From: an uncultured Christensenellaceae bacterium | Lineage (GTDB): Bacteria > Bacillota > Clostridia > Christensenellales > UBA3700 | Direction of reading: 5' to 3' | Length of the DNA: 64,000 nt | Assembly: GCA_944381365.1 (NCBI GenBank) | Contig: CALWKW010000001.1 | Span: 215,100-279,099 of the forward strand | In this document: in pieces, positions 1 to 9,185 of the stretch | Position numbering within the stretch: the first letter of the stretch is position 1 | How the letters are laid out: the number at the start of each line of letters is the position of its first letter | Program-made: the position numbers and the translations under genes | Notes under the pieces: model-generated | Databases searched by the model: none | Seen by the model: only the letters and a program-made list of their open reading frames with translations | Told to the model about the DNA's origin: nothing

Positions 1-1065
1 GACCCCAAACAAATCGCTATGGCAAAGCTTTTGCCCAAGACAGGTTATCCTTCATGTTTGCTCTGTCCTGAAAATGTAGGTTTTGCAGGAAACCTCAATC
101 ACCCTGCAAGACAGACTTTGAGAGTAATCCCCGTAAAACTCGGCGGAGAAAATTGGTCATTGCAATACTCCCCTTATCAATATTATACCGAGCATGTCAT
201 CGCTCTTTCAAATGAGCACAGACCTATGAATGTGACAAGCGATGCTTTGTTCAGATTGCTCGACTTTGTGGATTTGTTCCCCCACTATTTCATAGGCTCA
301 AATGCCGCATTGCCTATCGTAGGCGGTTCGATACTTACTCATGACCACTATCAGGGCGGCAGCAAAGTGCTTCCTATGTTTGAAGTAGGCGAAAGAAAGA
401 ACTACACTCTTCCCAAATTCAAGAATGTCAAGATTGCTATCGCAAATTGGTACAACAGCGTAGTAAGAGTGAGCGGAAAAAACAAATTCGAAGTGCACGA
501 AGTAGCCAGCATGGTTCTTGACAAATGGCATGATTGGACTGACGAAAGCGTGGGCGTAATATCAAAGACCACCGAACAACATAATGCTATCACTCCTATC
601 GCAAGAAAAGAAGGCGACACATATATTATCGATATGATTTTGAGAAACAACCGTACTGATGAAGCACATCCTTTTGGTATTTTCCACCCCGAAGAGAGAT
701 TGCACAACATCAAGAAAGAAGGTATCGGTATTATCGAAGTTATGGGATTGTTTATACTTCCCGGAAGACTCAAGACAGAACTCGAGACAGTCAAAGAATA
801 TCTTACAGGAAAACAAAACCTCAATCTCAAAGAGCTTTCCAATCCCGAAAATCCTATGTCAAAGCATGCTCAGATGATTGTACAACTCGTCAATGATCAC
901 GGCTCAAACTGCGAAAAGGTATTTGCTGATAAAGTTGTGACTGATTATGTAAACAACGCATGCGAACAAATACTCGAATACACTGCTGTATTCAAAAATG
1001 ACGAAAAAGGTCAGAATGCTTTTGAAAAGTTTATGCTCGAAGGTCTCGGCGTAAAAGAAGCATAA
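1..1065 (+). CDS. galT: UDP-glucose--hexose-1-phosphate uridylyltransferase, class II (5' truncated)
   Basis: The reading frame is open from base 1, so the gene begins before the window; 354 C-terminal residues are visible and an internal ATG at 19 is not the likely start. The protein transfers UMP between UDP-glucose and galactose-1-phosphate in the Leloir pathway. It resembles the Gram-positive class II GalT family (about 490-500 aa), so roughly 140 residues are missing. The catalytic His-X-His lies in the stretch ILTHDHYQGG (His 108 and 110 counted from the ATG at 19), and a CxxC pair sits near the visible start. A strong terminator follows directly, so this is the last gene of its transcript. 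It is convergent with recR. Partner gal genes would lie to the left. Confidence 0.9.
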   Translation, partial: DPKQIAMAKLLPKTGYPSCLLCPENVGFAGNLNHPARQTLRVIPVKLGGENWSLQYSPYQYYTEHVIALSNEHRPMNVTSDALFRLLDFVDLFPHYFIGSNAALPIVGGSILTHDHYQGGSKVLPMFEVGERKNYTLPKFKNVKIAIANWYNSVVRVSGKNKFEVHEVASMVLDKWHDWTDESVGVISKTTEQHNAITPIARKEGDTYIIDMILRNNRTDEAHPFGIFHPEERLHNIKKEGIGIIEVMGLFILPGRLKTELETVKEYLTGKQNLNLKELSNPENPMSKHAQMIVQLVNDHGSNCEKVFADKVVTDYVNNACEQILEYTAVFKNDEKGQNAFEKFMLEGLGVKEA

Positions 1066-1090
1066 CAAAATTAATCAAAATAAAAATCAA

Positions 1091-1117
1091 GAGGACTACA
1101 AGTAGTCCTCTTTTTTT
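1091..1117 (+). terminator. Rho-independent terminator of galT
   Basis: A perfect 9-bp stem GAGGACTAC/GTAGTCCTC (1091-1099 and 1102-1110) with a very short loop is followed by seven T. It sits 26 bp after the galT stop, between convergent galT and recR. A-rich sequence on the other side may let it also stop the leftward recR transcript. Confidence 0.85.
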
Positions 1118-1144
1118 GCGTATTAAAAATTTTTATCAATTATA

Positions 1145-1729
1145 TCAATATTCTTTTCTGTCAGCCAAAGCTCTTGCCAAAGATACTTCGTCAGTATATT
1201 CTATATCGCTTCCCATAGAAATACCGCTTGCAAGTCTTGTGACCTTTATACCCATAGGCTTGATAAGTCTTGCAATATATGTGGCTGTCGCTTCGCCGTC
1301 AATATCGGGATTTGTAGCCATAATGACTTCTTTTACTCCGACAAGTCTTGACATAAGCTCTTTTATTCTTATGTCATCCACACCTATGCCCTGCATAGGA
1401 TTTAATGTACCTTGCAAGACATGATACACTCCGTTGTAATCTTTTATCTTTTCAAAAGCTACTATATCTTTTGGCTCTTTGACTACGCAAATGACAGAAT
1501 TATCTCTTGTCTTACATATATCGCAAATATCCTGATCGGTATAATTTCCGCAAATCTTGCAATAATGCACGCTCTTTTTTGTTTCTATCAAAGCTTTTGC
1601 AAATTCTTCTACTTCCTCTTCGCTCATATTTATGAGCTTATAAGCATATCTTTGAGCTGTCTTTGCACCAACTCCGGGGAGCTTAGAAAATTGAGCCACA
1701 AGCCTTGACAAAGGTTGATAATAAGCCAT
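1145..1729 (-). CDS. recR: Recombination mediator RecR
   Basis: A 194-aa protein of the usual RecR length (about 198 aa). It works with RecF and RecO to load RecA at gaps. Visible parts in order: an N-terminal helix-hairpin-helix region around residues 10-30 (KLPGVGAKTAQR), a four-Cys zinc finger (C57, C60, C69, C72) and a Toprim domain from about residue 80 to 175 (ATNPDIDGEATATYIA). The start codon lies one base from the ybaB stop, which suggests translational coupling; an AGGA lies about 13 bases upstream. The order dnaX-ybaB-recR is the classic bacterial arrangement. Identification is secure. Confidence 0.96.
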   Translation of the reverse strand: MAYYQPLSRLVAQFSKLPGVGAKTAQRYAYKLINMSEEEVEEFAKALIETKKSVHYCKICGNYTDQDICDICKTRDNSVICVVKEPKDIVAFEKIKDYNGVYHVLQGTLNPMQGIGVDDIRIKELMSRLVGVKEVIMATNPDIDGEATATYIARLIKPMGIKVTRLASGISMGSDIEYTDEVSLARALADRKEY

Positions 1730-1730
1730 A

Positions 1731-2054
1731 TCAGATACCGAGTCCTGCGAATTTACCCATTTTTTCTTCTTTTATTGCATCAGCCTTGCTTGCTCCGTCA
1801 TTGAATGCCGCAACAATAAGGTCTTCGAGCATTTCTACATCATCGGGATCTACCGCTTCAGGTTTGATAGAGATAGCGGAAACTTGTTTTTCGCAAGTCA
1901 TAGTAATCTCTACAAGACCGCCGCCGCTTGTACCCGTAACTTCCATTTCTTTCAATGCCTCTTGTGCTTCTTGCAATTCTTGTTGCATTTTCTGAGCTTG
2001 CTTCATAAGCTGTTGCATATTTCCCATACCGCCGAAGCCACCGAATTTTGCCAT
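1731..2054 (-). CDS. ybaB: YbaB/EbfC family nucleoid-associated protein
   Basis: A 107-aa protein, typical for the family. YbaB/EbfC proteins are small dimeric DNA-binding proteins nearly always encoded between dnaX and recR. Visible here are a Gly/Met-rich start (GGFGGMGNMQQLMKQAQKMQ), an amphipathic helical segment and the GGGLVEITMTCEKQV strand region. The ribosome site AAAAGGAG lies 6-7 bases before the ATG. The gene sits 28 bp after the dnaX stop and abuts recR, so the three genes form one operon. Family function in DNA repair or nucleoid organisation is known only in outline. Confidence 0.93.
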   Translation of the reverse strand: MAKFGGFGGMGNMQQLMKQAQKMQQELQEAQEALKEMEVTGTSGGGLVEITMTCEKQVSAISIKPEAVDPDDVEMLEDLIVAAFNDGASKADAIKEEKMGKFAGLGI

Positions 2055-2082
2055 AATATTCTCCTTTTATACTTTAATGTAT

Positions 2083-3618
2083 TTATTTATTATCTGTCTT
2101 TGACGAATTTGTAATATTTAGCATATCTTCGTCAAAAAGATTTTGAACCTTTTTTATGTCCTTGTTGAGAGCCTCTTCTTTGTTGAAATATTTGATTTGA
2201 AGCTCTGTAATTTCAAAATATCTTTTCATTATGATATTTTCAAACATTTTTATATACTGCTTGATTGCGGGAAGACTCTTTTCGCTCTCGACATTGATAT
2301 ACAATATACCATTGTCAAAACTTAGCATTTCCGCCGTAATTCCTACTGCACAGGCATAAGCTTGCTGTGCTTGAGAATTTGAGCTTATAGTATTGAGAAG
2401 ATATCCCCACACTTCGCCCAAATCAAGCTTTAATGACTCATCTATATTTCCGTAAAACTTAGCAAACTGTCTTATCTTTGCTTCGATATCTTTTAATCTT
2501 CTGAGTACTGCATCCTGATCGAGGTCAATGGTCAAATCGCAAGCCTTGACTACGCTCATCTCAAACATAATGCTGGGCGATGACGAAACTCTGAGACTGC
2601 TTTCTATGCCGACAAATATTTCTATTATTCTCACAAGATTGTTGTTGTCGGTATGATTGGAGATGTCACAAAGTTTTGCATAAATATCCTTTGGCAAAGC
2701 CAAAAACTTGTTTGCGTTTGTACAATTAAGAATATACAAAATCGCACGCATCATCTTGGACACATCTTTTGCTAAAAGCTCTACGCTTTTGCCAAGCGAC
2801 AAAATCTTTTCCGTAATCTCCAATGCTCCCTGTGCATTGTGATCCACGATATATGAGCACAAATCCACAGTCATTTTAGGCGAACTTGCACCCAAAACTT
2901 CAAGCACATCTTCATAAGTGATTTTTCCGCTTGTATAAGACAAGCACATATCTGCGACAGATAATGTATCTCTTACGCTTCCGTCTCCCGCTTCGGCGAT
3001 TGCTCTTACGCCCTCAATCTGATATTCTCTGCCCTCTTTGTCCAAAATAGAGCATAGATATTCTGTAAGCTCCTGAGTAGACAACAATCTGAAGTCAAAT
3101 CTCATACATCTTGACAAAATGGTCTGAGGTATCTTGTGCACTTCGGTAGTGGCAAGAATAAATACCGTATGAGCAGGAGGCTCTTCCAATGTCTTGAGCA
3201 AAGCATTGAAAGCCTGAGAAGTGAGCATGTGCACTTCGTCTATGATATATACTTTGTATTTGCAAGCGACAGGCACATATTTGACTTTTTCAATAAGATC
3301 TCTGATATCGTCTACACTGTTGTTTGAAGCAGCATCCATCTCAAGTATATCCATATTATTGGCACTAGATAATGCTTTGCATACTTCACACTTGCCGCAA
3401 GGCGAGCCGTCTTTTTGAGGATGCAGACAATTTATTGCTTTGGCAAAAATCTTTGCAGTAGAAGTTTTGCCGGTACCACGAGTACCGGTAAAAAGATAAG
3501 CATGCGATATTTTTGAATTGAGTACAGCATTGGACAATGTACGAATAATGTGCTTTTGTCCAAGCATTTTATCAAAAGTATCGGGTCTGTATTTTCTGTA
3601 TAAAGATGTATATGCCAT
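2083..3618 (-). CDS. dnaX: DNA polymerase III subunit gamma/tau
   Basis: The clamp-loader ATPase of the replicative polymerase. I place the start at the ATG beginning MAYTSLYRKYRP (3618), preceded by AAAAGGAC; the frame extends 24 bases further upstream but runs back towards a hairpin, so that start is unlikely. The protein is then 511 aa. AAA+ features: Walker A GTRGTGKT (about 45-52), a four-Cys zinc module (C64, C74, C77, C80), Walker B YIIDEVH (about 124-130) and the SRC motif after LATTEVHKIPQTI. The C-terminal part is poorly conserved, as usual. I see no evidence either way for a programmed frameshift giving a short gamma form. First gene of dnaX-ybaB-recR. Confidence 0.95.
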   Translation of the reverse strand: MAYTSLYRKYRPDTFDKMLGQKHIIRTLSNAVLNSKISHAYLFTGTRGTGKTSTAKIFAKAINCLHPQKDGSPCGKCEVCKALSSANNMDILEMDAASNNSVDDIRDLIEKVKYVPVACKYKVYIIDEVHMLTSQAFNALLKTLEEPPAHTVFILATTEVHKIPQTILSRCMRFDFRLLSTQELTEYLCSILDKEGREYQIEGVRAIAEAGDGSVRDTLSVADMCLSYTSGKITYEDVLEVLGASSPKMTVDLCSYIVDHNAQGALEITEKILSLGKSVELLAKDVSKMMRAILYILNCTNANKFLALPKDIYAKLCDISNHTDNNNLVRIIEIFVGIESSLRVSSSPSIMFEMSVVKACDLTIDLDQDAVLRRLKDIEAKIRQFAKFYGNIDESLKLDLGEVWGYLLNTISSNSQAQQAYACAVGITAEMLSFDNGILYINVESEKSLPAIKQYIKMFENIIMKRYFEITELQIKYFNKEEALNKDIKKVQNLFDEDMLNITNSSKTDNK

Positions 3619-3638
3619 AAGTCCTTTTAAATACACAT

Positions 3639-3667
3639 ACAAAGGCTATCACTAAGATAGCCTTTGT
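3639..3667. terminator. Hairpin between sugar transporter gene and dnaX
   Basis: A 12-bp perfect stem ACAAAGGCTATC/GATAGCCTTTGT with loop ACTAA separates the transporter gene from dnaX. The T-rich tract follows on the plus strand; on the minus strand, the direction of both genes, the tail is only weakly T-rich. It may be a weak terminator of the transporter transcript or a structured part of the dnaX leader. Confidence 0.5.
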
Positions 3668-3695
3668 AGAATTTTTGCGTTATGAGTCGATAATA

Positions 3696-5405
3696 TTAGT
3701 TATTATCCTTCTTTGAGTCAGCATCGTCTGCTGTCTCATCGTTTTCAACTGTCTTGGAGATTTCTACTTCGTCAACGGTTAAAGTCTCTTCTACATTGCC
3801 GTCTTTGTCCTCAGAGAATGTAAATGTCTCTCCGAGTTCTGACAAATCGTCAACTCCCAAGATTTCGAGAATTTGTTCAAATACTTCTGTACGCTTAGGA
3901 TCAATATTCTTCAAAGCATTTGCAAATTCGTTTTCTTCTGTCTCTGTCATTACTCCTGCAGCTTTCTTTCTTGCAAGTACTCTTGCTACTGCCTCAACCT
4001 GTCTCTTTTCTGTAAATGTATAGAAGAAGAGAGGTATAGCACAAGCAAACATAGAAAGTCCGCACAACAATGTAGTAGCCATCCAGTTGCCTTTTACTAC
4101 TTCTTGGAAAGCAGGGCTGTTGATGATTTCATCAGTCAAATCTTCTACTGCGATTTCGTCATAACCAAAGCTTCCGAGTACCATCAATGTAACGAATGCT
4201 GTCAAAGCCATACCGATTTTTGAGATAAATGTTTGCATACTAAAACAGATACCCTCTGCTCTCTTTCCTGTCTTGTCTTCAAGATAATCGATTGAGTCTG
4301 CTATCATCGAATATGTAAGAATATTACTGAATCCCGAAGGAATACCTGCCAAGATAATGATTACATAGAAGAATATCTGAGCTACGGTACTTGTACCATT
4401 TGAAGGCAAACCGATAAAGTACAATGCTACGAGCAAAATACCACCGATAAGGTGAGACCAAAGGAATATAGTCTTTTTACCAAATCTCTTGGAAAGTACG
4501 GGAGTAAGCAATGTAGCTGCCAAACCGCCGGGAACTACCAACAAGAAGATTACTGCCGCAAGACCTGTACTTCTCAAGTTGTAAGTAGCATAGTAATATG
4601 CAGTGGTCATATAGATAGTACGAAGTCCGCCGAGTACGCCTACCAAAATCATGATAAGAATAGGCTTGTTTTTCATCAACAATGACAAGTTCTCTTTAAG
4701 AGAAGCTTTGCTCTTGTCGTCATAGAATCTTTCTTTTGTGTTCTTAAAACCAATCCAGAATGTAGGAAGAGCTATCAACACACTGACGATTGCACATACA
4801 AGATAAATCCATATAAGGTTTTCTTTACCGAATTTCTTGTCTGCAACGATAGGAATAACAACTGATACAAGACCGCTACCGAGTGTACAGAAAAGACGAG
4901 CGATAGTCAAAAGAGTGTTTCTCTTGTCAGTATCTGAAGTCATTGAAGAAGACAAACCCCAATAAGGAACGTCTACGGATGTATAAGCTATACCCCACAT
5001 CAGATATATTACTGTTGAATAAGCAAACTGTGCTTTAGGTCCCCAATTGAAGGAAGTAAACAGCAATACTGTAAGAATTGCTATCGGAATAGGAGAGAAC
5101 TTAAGATAAGGTCTCATCTTACCCCATTTGCTCTTCGTCATATCTACGAAGGTACCCATGACAGGATCGTTGCAAGCGTCAAAGAGTCTTGCACCAAGGA
5201 ACATCCAAGCAAGCCACAAAGCTTTTACGCCTGCCACATCAGTCATGTAGATCATGAAGAAAGTAGTAACCAACTGACAAATAATGTTTTGTCCGAGACC
5301 TGCTACGGAATAGGACAATACTTCTTTAGGTTGCATATCTTCAGGTTTGGTGGGATCAGTGCCCATCATTTTGCAAAGAAATTTGTTTTCATTGATAGAA
5401 GCCAT
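3696..5405 (-). CDS. GPH-family (MelB-like) sugar:cation symporter
   Basis: A 569-aa integral membrane protein of the glycoside-pentoside-hexuronide:cation symporter family within the MFS. Family signatures are visible: LSYSVAGLGQNIICQ at the start, the loop motif DACNDPVMGTFVDMTKSKWGKMRPYL, and the second-half motif DSIDYLEDKTGKRAEGICFS. About twelve hydrophobic segments end near residue 460. The remaining ~100 residues form an acidic, hydrophilic tail (ends DADSKKDNN), longer than the tail of MelB itself. The substrate cannot be read from sequence; alpha- or beta-galactosides and other glycosides or uronides are all possible. A good ribosome site (AAGGGAAAGAG) precedes the ATG. It appears monocistronic. 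Confidence 0.85.
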   Translation of the reverse strand: MASINENKFLCKMMGTDPTKPEDMQPKEVLSYSVAGLGQNIICQLVTTFFMIYMTDVAGVKALWLAWMFLGARLFDACNDPVMGTFVDMTKSKWGKMRPYLKFSPIPIAILTVLLFTSFNWGPKAQFAYSTVIYLMWGIAYTSVDVPYWGLSSSMTSDTDKRNTLLTIARLFCTLGSGLVSVVIPIVADKKFGKENLIWIYLVCAIVSVLIALPTFWIGFKNTKERFYDDKSKASLKENLSLLMKNKPILIMILVGVLGGLRTIYMTTAYYYATYNLRSTGLAAVIFLLVVPGGLAATLLTPVLSKRFGKKTIFLWSHLIGGILLVALYFIGLPSNGTSTVAQIFFYVIIILAGIPSGFSNILTYSMIADSIDYLEDKTGKRAEGICFSMQTFISKIGMALTAFVTLMVLGSFGYDEIAVEDLTDEIINSPAFQEVVKGNWMATTLLCGLSMFACAIPLFFYTFTEKRQVEAVARVLARKKAAGVMTETEENEFANALKNIDPKRTEVFEQILEILGVDDLSELGETFTFSEDKDGNVEETLTVDEVEISKTVENDETADDADSKKDNN

Positions 5406-5677
5406 AATTCTCTTTCCCTTATAATGAATTTAGTAATAATTACTCTTTAGTAAAATACCAAAATAATAATAACATAAATATAATATAAATTGCAATAACA
5501 TATTTTTAAAAATTTTTAATAAAAGTGTTTTTTTACAAAAAAAAGGTATTTTTCTCTCCTTTTGTGTGATATGTTTTAAATCTTAATTTAAGCATAAACA
5601 CTATAAATAATTTTTTATAATTTGAGGGTTTATGTTTTTTGATACTTTTTCTCTCCCCCGCATAAAATTTTGCTTTT

Positions 5678-5705
5678 TTGTCAACAATAACAATCGCCTG
5701 ATAAT
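5678..5705 (+). promoter_or_regulatory. Candidate sigma-A promoter for mazF
   Basis: TTGTCA (5678-5683) and GATAAT (5700-5705), separated by 16 bases, lie 43 bases before the mazF start. One mismatch in each hexamer. The rest of the 343-bp gene-free stretch 5406-5748 between the two divergent genes is very AT-rich; it must also hold the transporter promoter, which I could not place. Confidence 0.5.
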
Positions 5706-5748
5706 AAGCATAATATTTATTAGGACAAAACTCACTTTGGAGATAACC

Positions 5749-6090
5749 ATGATAAAAAGAGGAGAATTATATTACGCGGATCTCAGTCCTGTCGTAGGTA
5801 GCGAACAAGGTGGTATTCGTCCCGTACTCGTAGTCCAGAACGATGTCGGCAACAAATATAGTCCTACTATTATCGCAGCTGCGGTAACAAGTCAGATAAA
5901 CAAGGCCAAATTGCCTACTCATATAGAGTTGTCTGCCAAAGAATACGGACTTCAAAAGGATTCGGTAGTTCTTCTCGAACAAATTCGTACTCTTGACAAA
6001 AAAAGACTCAAAGACAAAATCGGCGAAGTGCCTACGGATACTATGCAAAAGATAAATCAGGCTCTTATGATAAGTCTGGGATTCTATTGA
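5749..6090 (+). CDS. mazF: MazF/NdoA-type endoribonuclease toxin
   Basis: A 113-aa protein matching the Bacillus NdoA (EndoA)/MazF family in length and across its whole span ([44 protein letters not shown]). Family members cut mRNA and sometimes rRNA at short specific sites. I chose the ATG at 5749 because GGAG lies six bases before it and homology begins there; the frame is open further upstream but AT-rich and non-homologous. In Bacillus the antitoxin gene lies directly upstream; here the preceding 343 bp holds no credible gene. A terminator follows at once, so the gene is monocistronic. Cognate antitoxin, if any, is elsewhere. Confidence 0.92.
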   Translation: MIKRGELYYADLSPVVGSEQGGIRPVLVVQNDVGNKYSPTIIAAAVTSQINKAKLPTHIELSAKEYGLQKDSVVLLEQIRTLDKKRLKDKIGEVPTDTMQKINQALMISLGFY

Positions 6091-6094
6091 TATC

Positions 6095-6126
6095 AAAAGA
6101 GTACCTCAAAAAGGTACTCTTTTATG
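6095..6126 (+). terminator. Rho-independent terminator of mazF
   Basis: An 11-bp stem AAAAGAGTACC/GGTACTCTTTT (6095-6105 and 6113-6123) with a 7-base A-rich loop starts 5 bases after the mazF stop. The T-rich 3' arm serves as the U-tract. Confidence 0.85.
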
Positions 6127-6215
6127 TTTGTATTTTATATCTTAATTACAGCTATATCAAATATATACTTTTATGTTTATTGAAAAGCTATCAACATTTT
6201 GAATGCAAAAATCGA

Positions 6216-6848
6216 TTATCTTACAAAATTTGTTCTGATTCCGCTTTCGTTTTTGGGAGGCAAAACTTCGTTTTGTTTTCCAAGCTCTATACATTTCATA
6301 AGCCATACAAGATTTCTCGTAGCATTGCGAATTGTCATAAGACCTTCTTTGTCTTCTTCTACCTCAACAGGAGTATTACCGTGCACCATAGTCCAATAGC
6401 TTGAAGATGCCACAGGCATTTGTGATATTGTAAAATACTTATGGAGAACATCGAGCGAAGCTGTCGTGCCTGCTCTTCTCGCACTTGCCAAAGCAAAAGC
6501 GGGTTTATACTTAAATACTCTTCCTCCTGCATAGAATACTCTGTCCAAAAGCGAAAGTATTCTGCCGCTGGGATGAGCATAATATACGGGAGTGCCAAAG
6601 ACAAATCCGTCACAATCTTTTGCTTTTGCGATAAGCTCATTGACGATATCGTCATTAAAAATGCAAGTATTGTTTTTGAGGACAGCCGCACACTTATTGC
6701 AACCTATACAATCTCTTATCGGCAATGCTCCTATATTGAATATTTCATAATCTATATTTTCTTCTTTTAAGATATTTACCGACTCTTGCAAAGCTCTTGC
6801 CGTACAGCCGTTTTGTTTTGAACTTCCGTTGATAAGTAAAACTTTCAT
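6216..6848 (-). CDS. Flavodoxin-fold NADPH-dependent FMN reductase / iron-sulfur flavoprotein-like
   Basis: A 210-aa protein with the flavodoxin-like fold. The N-terminus MKVLLINGSSKQNGCTARAL is the FMN phosphate-binding loop of the NADPH-dependent FMN reductase family, and GTPVYYAHPSGRILSLLDR is the second flavin-contact segment. A Cys pair in CIGCNKC resembles the cluster ligands of archaeal/clostridial iron-sulfur flavoproteins (Isf), but the full compact four-Cys motif is not clear. ATG at 6848 is preferred over the in-frame GTG six bases upstream because it has GAGG at 5-base spacing. Likely a cytosolic flavin or quinone reductase; the substrate is unknown. It follows nnr by 60 bp. Confidence 0.8.
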   Translation of the reverse strand: MKVLLINGSSKQNGCTARALQESVNILKEENIDYEIFNIGALPIRDCIGCNKCAAVLKNNTCIFNDDIVNELIAKAKDCDGFVFGTPVYYAHPSGRILSLLDRVFYAGGRVFKYKPAFALASARRAGTTASLDVLHKYFTISQMPVASSSYWTMVHGNTPVEVEEDKEGLMTIRNATRNLVWLMKCIELGKQNEVLPPKNESGIRTNFVR

Positions 6849-6908
6849 ATTCACCTCGCTATATGATTTTTAAGATTTCATTTTAAAAATAGAATGATTT
6901 ATAAAGAT

Positions 6909-8393
6909 TTATTCAAAATCTTTTTTTGAATAAAAAGCCACAGCCTTTGCCACATCGCTCGGCAAAACTCCATACTCTGAATATTCTTTTGCCAGATTTT
7001 TGGCTACAAAAGCCGTAATATATGCTCCTGCATAAGCACTTTGCAAAAGTCCTACGCCTTGCGACATAAGCCCGAGAATTACTCCGCTCAATGTATCTCC
7101 GCTGCCGCCTTTTGACAATTCTGCTCCGCCGTTTGCCACAAGATACACTTCTCTTCCGTCAGTGACAACTGTAGTACTGCCTTTTAAAAGTACTTTGACT
7201 TTATATTCCGTCGCAAAGTCTTTTGCCGTCTTTATAGGATTTGCCAATACTTCGTCCACACTCGTTTTGCAAAGTCTCGACATCTCTTTTACATGAGGAG
7301 TGAGAACAATGCGAGCTTTTGATTGTTTTAAGATATCGGGATTGATAGATAGTGCGTTGAGTCCGTCTGCATCTATAAGAATGTCTATCTCAAAATTCTT
7401 TATGATATACTCTATTATTTTTATATTTTCTTCATAATGATTTCCTATCCCCATTCCTATCGCAAGACAATCTACTCCTTTAAGAGCCTCATCGATTTTT
7501 TCTTTGTCAAAAACCATAAAGCCGTCATTATCCGACATTGCAAATACCGTGCTCTCTTGGACAATGCCTTGATAGATGTTTTTAAGGCTTTTGGGGATTA
7601 TCAATACATTGAGTCCGCCTCCGCTTCTTAATGCACACAAGCCCATATTGGCAAGTTTTACCGCACCTACATAATTATCGCAAGCTCCCAAAATACCGCT
7701 CTTGCCATAACTTCCTTTGTGAGTATTGTTTTTTCGTTTGGGAAAGAATTTTGATATGTCTTGTCTTTCGACAAGTTTGTACTCTTCTTTATATAAATCT
7801 ATGCCGATATCAGCCACAATCAGTTCTCCCGTCATATCCTTGCCATAATTGAGATATAGTCCGCTTTTTGCAAACTGCATGGATATCGTCTTGTCTGCTT
7901 TTACGCAATATTTATACAATCCATTGTCTCCGTCAAGACCGCTCGGAATATCCGCAGAAATCTTGTATGCTCTGCTTTTGTTTATGTTTTTTATAATATC
8001 TATATATTTGTCTTTTGGCTGACCTTTAAAACCTGTACCGAAAATGCAATCCACTATAATATCCGCATCATAATCGCATTTTTCTATATCAAAAACATTC
8101 TCAAATTTTTTTGCCTTCAATCTGTCATAAAAATATGAGCTGTCAGAAGATATATCTTTATCTGTCATATAAATATAAGGATATATACCTTTGTCTGACA
8201 TAATATCTGCCAAAGCAAATCCGTCTCCGCCGTTGTTGCCTTTTCCTGCGATAATATAAATCTTTCCTTTCCAATCGTGATTATCAAAAATAGCTTTACC
8301 TGCTCTTTGCATAAGCACGACAGAAGGAGTAGAATTTGCTATTGTCATTTTATCGCAATAAGCCATGTTTGATGTGGACAAAACTTCTTTCAT
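6909..8393 (-). CDS. nnr: Bifunctional ADP-dependent NAD(P)HX dehydratase / NAD(P)HX epimerase
   Basis: A 494-aa two-domain metabolite-repair enzyme. The N-terminal YjeF_N domain (about 1-210; AGKGNNGGDGFALA) epimerises hydrated NAD(P)H. The C-terminal carbohydrate-kinase-like domain (about 220-494) dehydrates S-NAD(P)HX using ADP; its signature GGSGDTLSG is near residue 440. Homology begins at MKEVLSTSNM, preceded by GAGG with four-base spacing, so I start at 8393; an in-frame ATG nine codons upstream is an alternative. The fused arrangement is the normal bacterial one. Downstream is the flavin reductase gene; upstream is recX, 92 bp away. Confidence 0.93.
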   Translation of the reverse strand: MKEVLSTSNMAYCDKMTIANSTPSVVLMQRAGKAIFDNHDWKGKIYIIAGKGNNGGDGFALADIMSDKGIYPYIYMTDKDISSDSSYFYDRLKAKKFENVFDIEKCDYDADIIVDCIFGTGFKGQPKDKYIDIIKNINKSRAYKISADIPSGLDGDNGLYKYCVKADKTISMQFAKSGLYLNYGKDMTGELIVADIGIDLYKEEYKLVERQDISKFFPKRKNNTHKGSYGKSGILGACDNYVGAVKLANMGLCALRSGGGLNVLIIPKSLKNIYQGIVQESTVFAMSDNDGFMVFDKEKIDEALKGVDCLAIGMGIGNHYEENIKIIEYIIKNFEIDILIDADGLNALSINPDILKQSKARIVLTPHVKEMSRLCKTSVDEVLANPIKTAKDFATEYKVKVLLKGSTTVVTDGREVYLVANGGAELSKGGSGDTLSGVILGLMSQGVGLLQSAYAGAYITAFVAKNLAKEYSEYGVLPSDVAKAVAFYSKKDFE

Positions 8394-8485
8394 AACACCT
8401 CTTTTGCAGATATTTTGCATTAAACCTTATACACTTATCTTTATAATTATATCACACGGATATCTATGTATCAATATCCATTTTA

Positions 8486-9112
8486 TCAATCGTTGAAATC
8501 TTCGTCTACTATTTTGAGTGTGGCGAGTGCCTGACTGATGTCTTCCCACTCATAGCCTCTGTATTGCAAAAATCTCACGAGTTTTGCCTTGTATTTTGGA
8601 TCGTGAATATCGGCATTTTTGCTATGTTTTGCGGCTACTTCCTTGCAAGAAGCACCTTGTCTTAGTCCCTCAACGGCTTTTTCTATTATGGCGTCTTCTA
8701 TGCCTTTTGCCTTGAGTTCTGCTCTCAGCCTGTTTTTTCCTTTGACTTTGCTGTTGAGGGCCACATAAGAGCGGGCATATTCTTCGTCATTTATATATCC
8801 GTATTTTTTGCATTTGTCTACGGTATAATCCACTACGAGTTTTCCATACCCCTTTTCGTAGAGTTTGTTTTTGAGTATTTTGGCAGTAGGAGTATATCTG
8901 GCAATATAAGTAAGTGCATAATCGAATGCTTTGTCCTTGTCGCTGTCAAATATGACTTTGTCCAAAGTCTTTTCGTCCACTTCTTGTCCTATGGCAAGTT
9001 TGTGATTATACACCGCAATACGGCTCACTCCTGCATAGAATTTTCCGTCAACAAAAAGATTGACTCTTTCGATGTTTTTGGACTGCAATGTTATGTCTGT
9101 TATCTTTCCCAA
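8486..9112 (-). CDS. recX: Regulatory protein RecX
   Basis: A 208-aa RecX-family protein, a modulator of RecA filaments. It shows the repeated three-helix units expected for RecX (ALTYIARYTPTAKILKNKL, then KKYGYINDEEYARSYV, then AKLVRFLQYRGYEWEDI). The start codon is TTG, with GGAG six bases before it; no better ATG fits. recA is not in the window. Spacing of 92 bp to nnr leaves room for a separate promoter. Confidence 0.9.
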   Translation of the reverse strand: MGKITDITLQSKNIERVNLFVDGKFYAGVSRIAVYNHKLAIGQEVDEKTLDKVIFDSDKDKAFDYALTYIARYTPTAKILKNKLYEKGYGKLVVDYTVDKCKKYGYINDEEYARSYVALNSKVKGKNRLRAELKAKGIEDAIIEKAVEGLRQGASCKEVAAKHSKNADIHDPKYKAKLVRFLQYRGYEWEDISQALATLKIVDEDFND

Positions 9113-9185
9113 AATACTCTCCTCTTATCATTAAAAGATATCGATCATTATATAAATCATTTAAAAAAATGCGATACATAATCAT

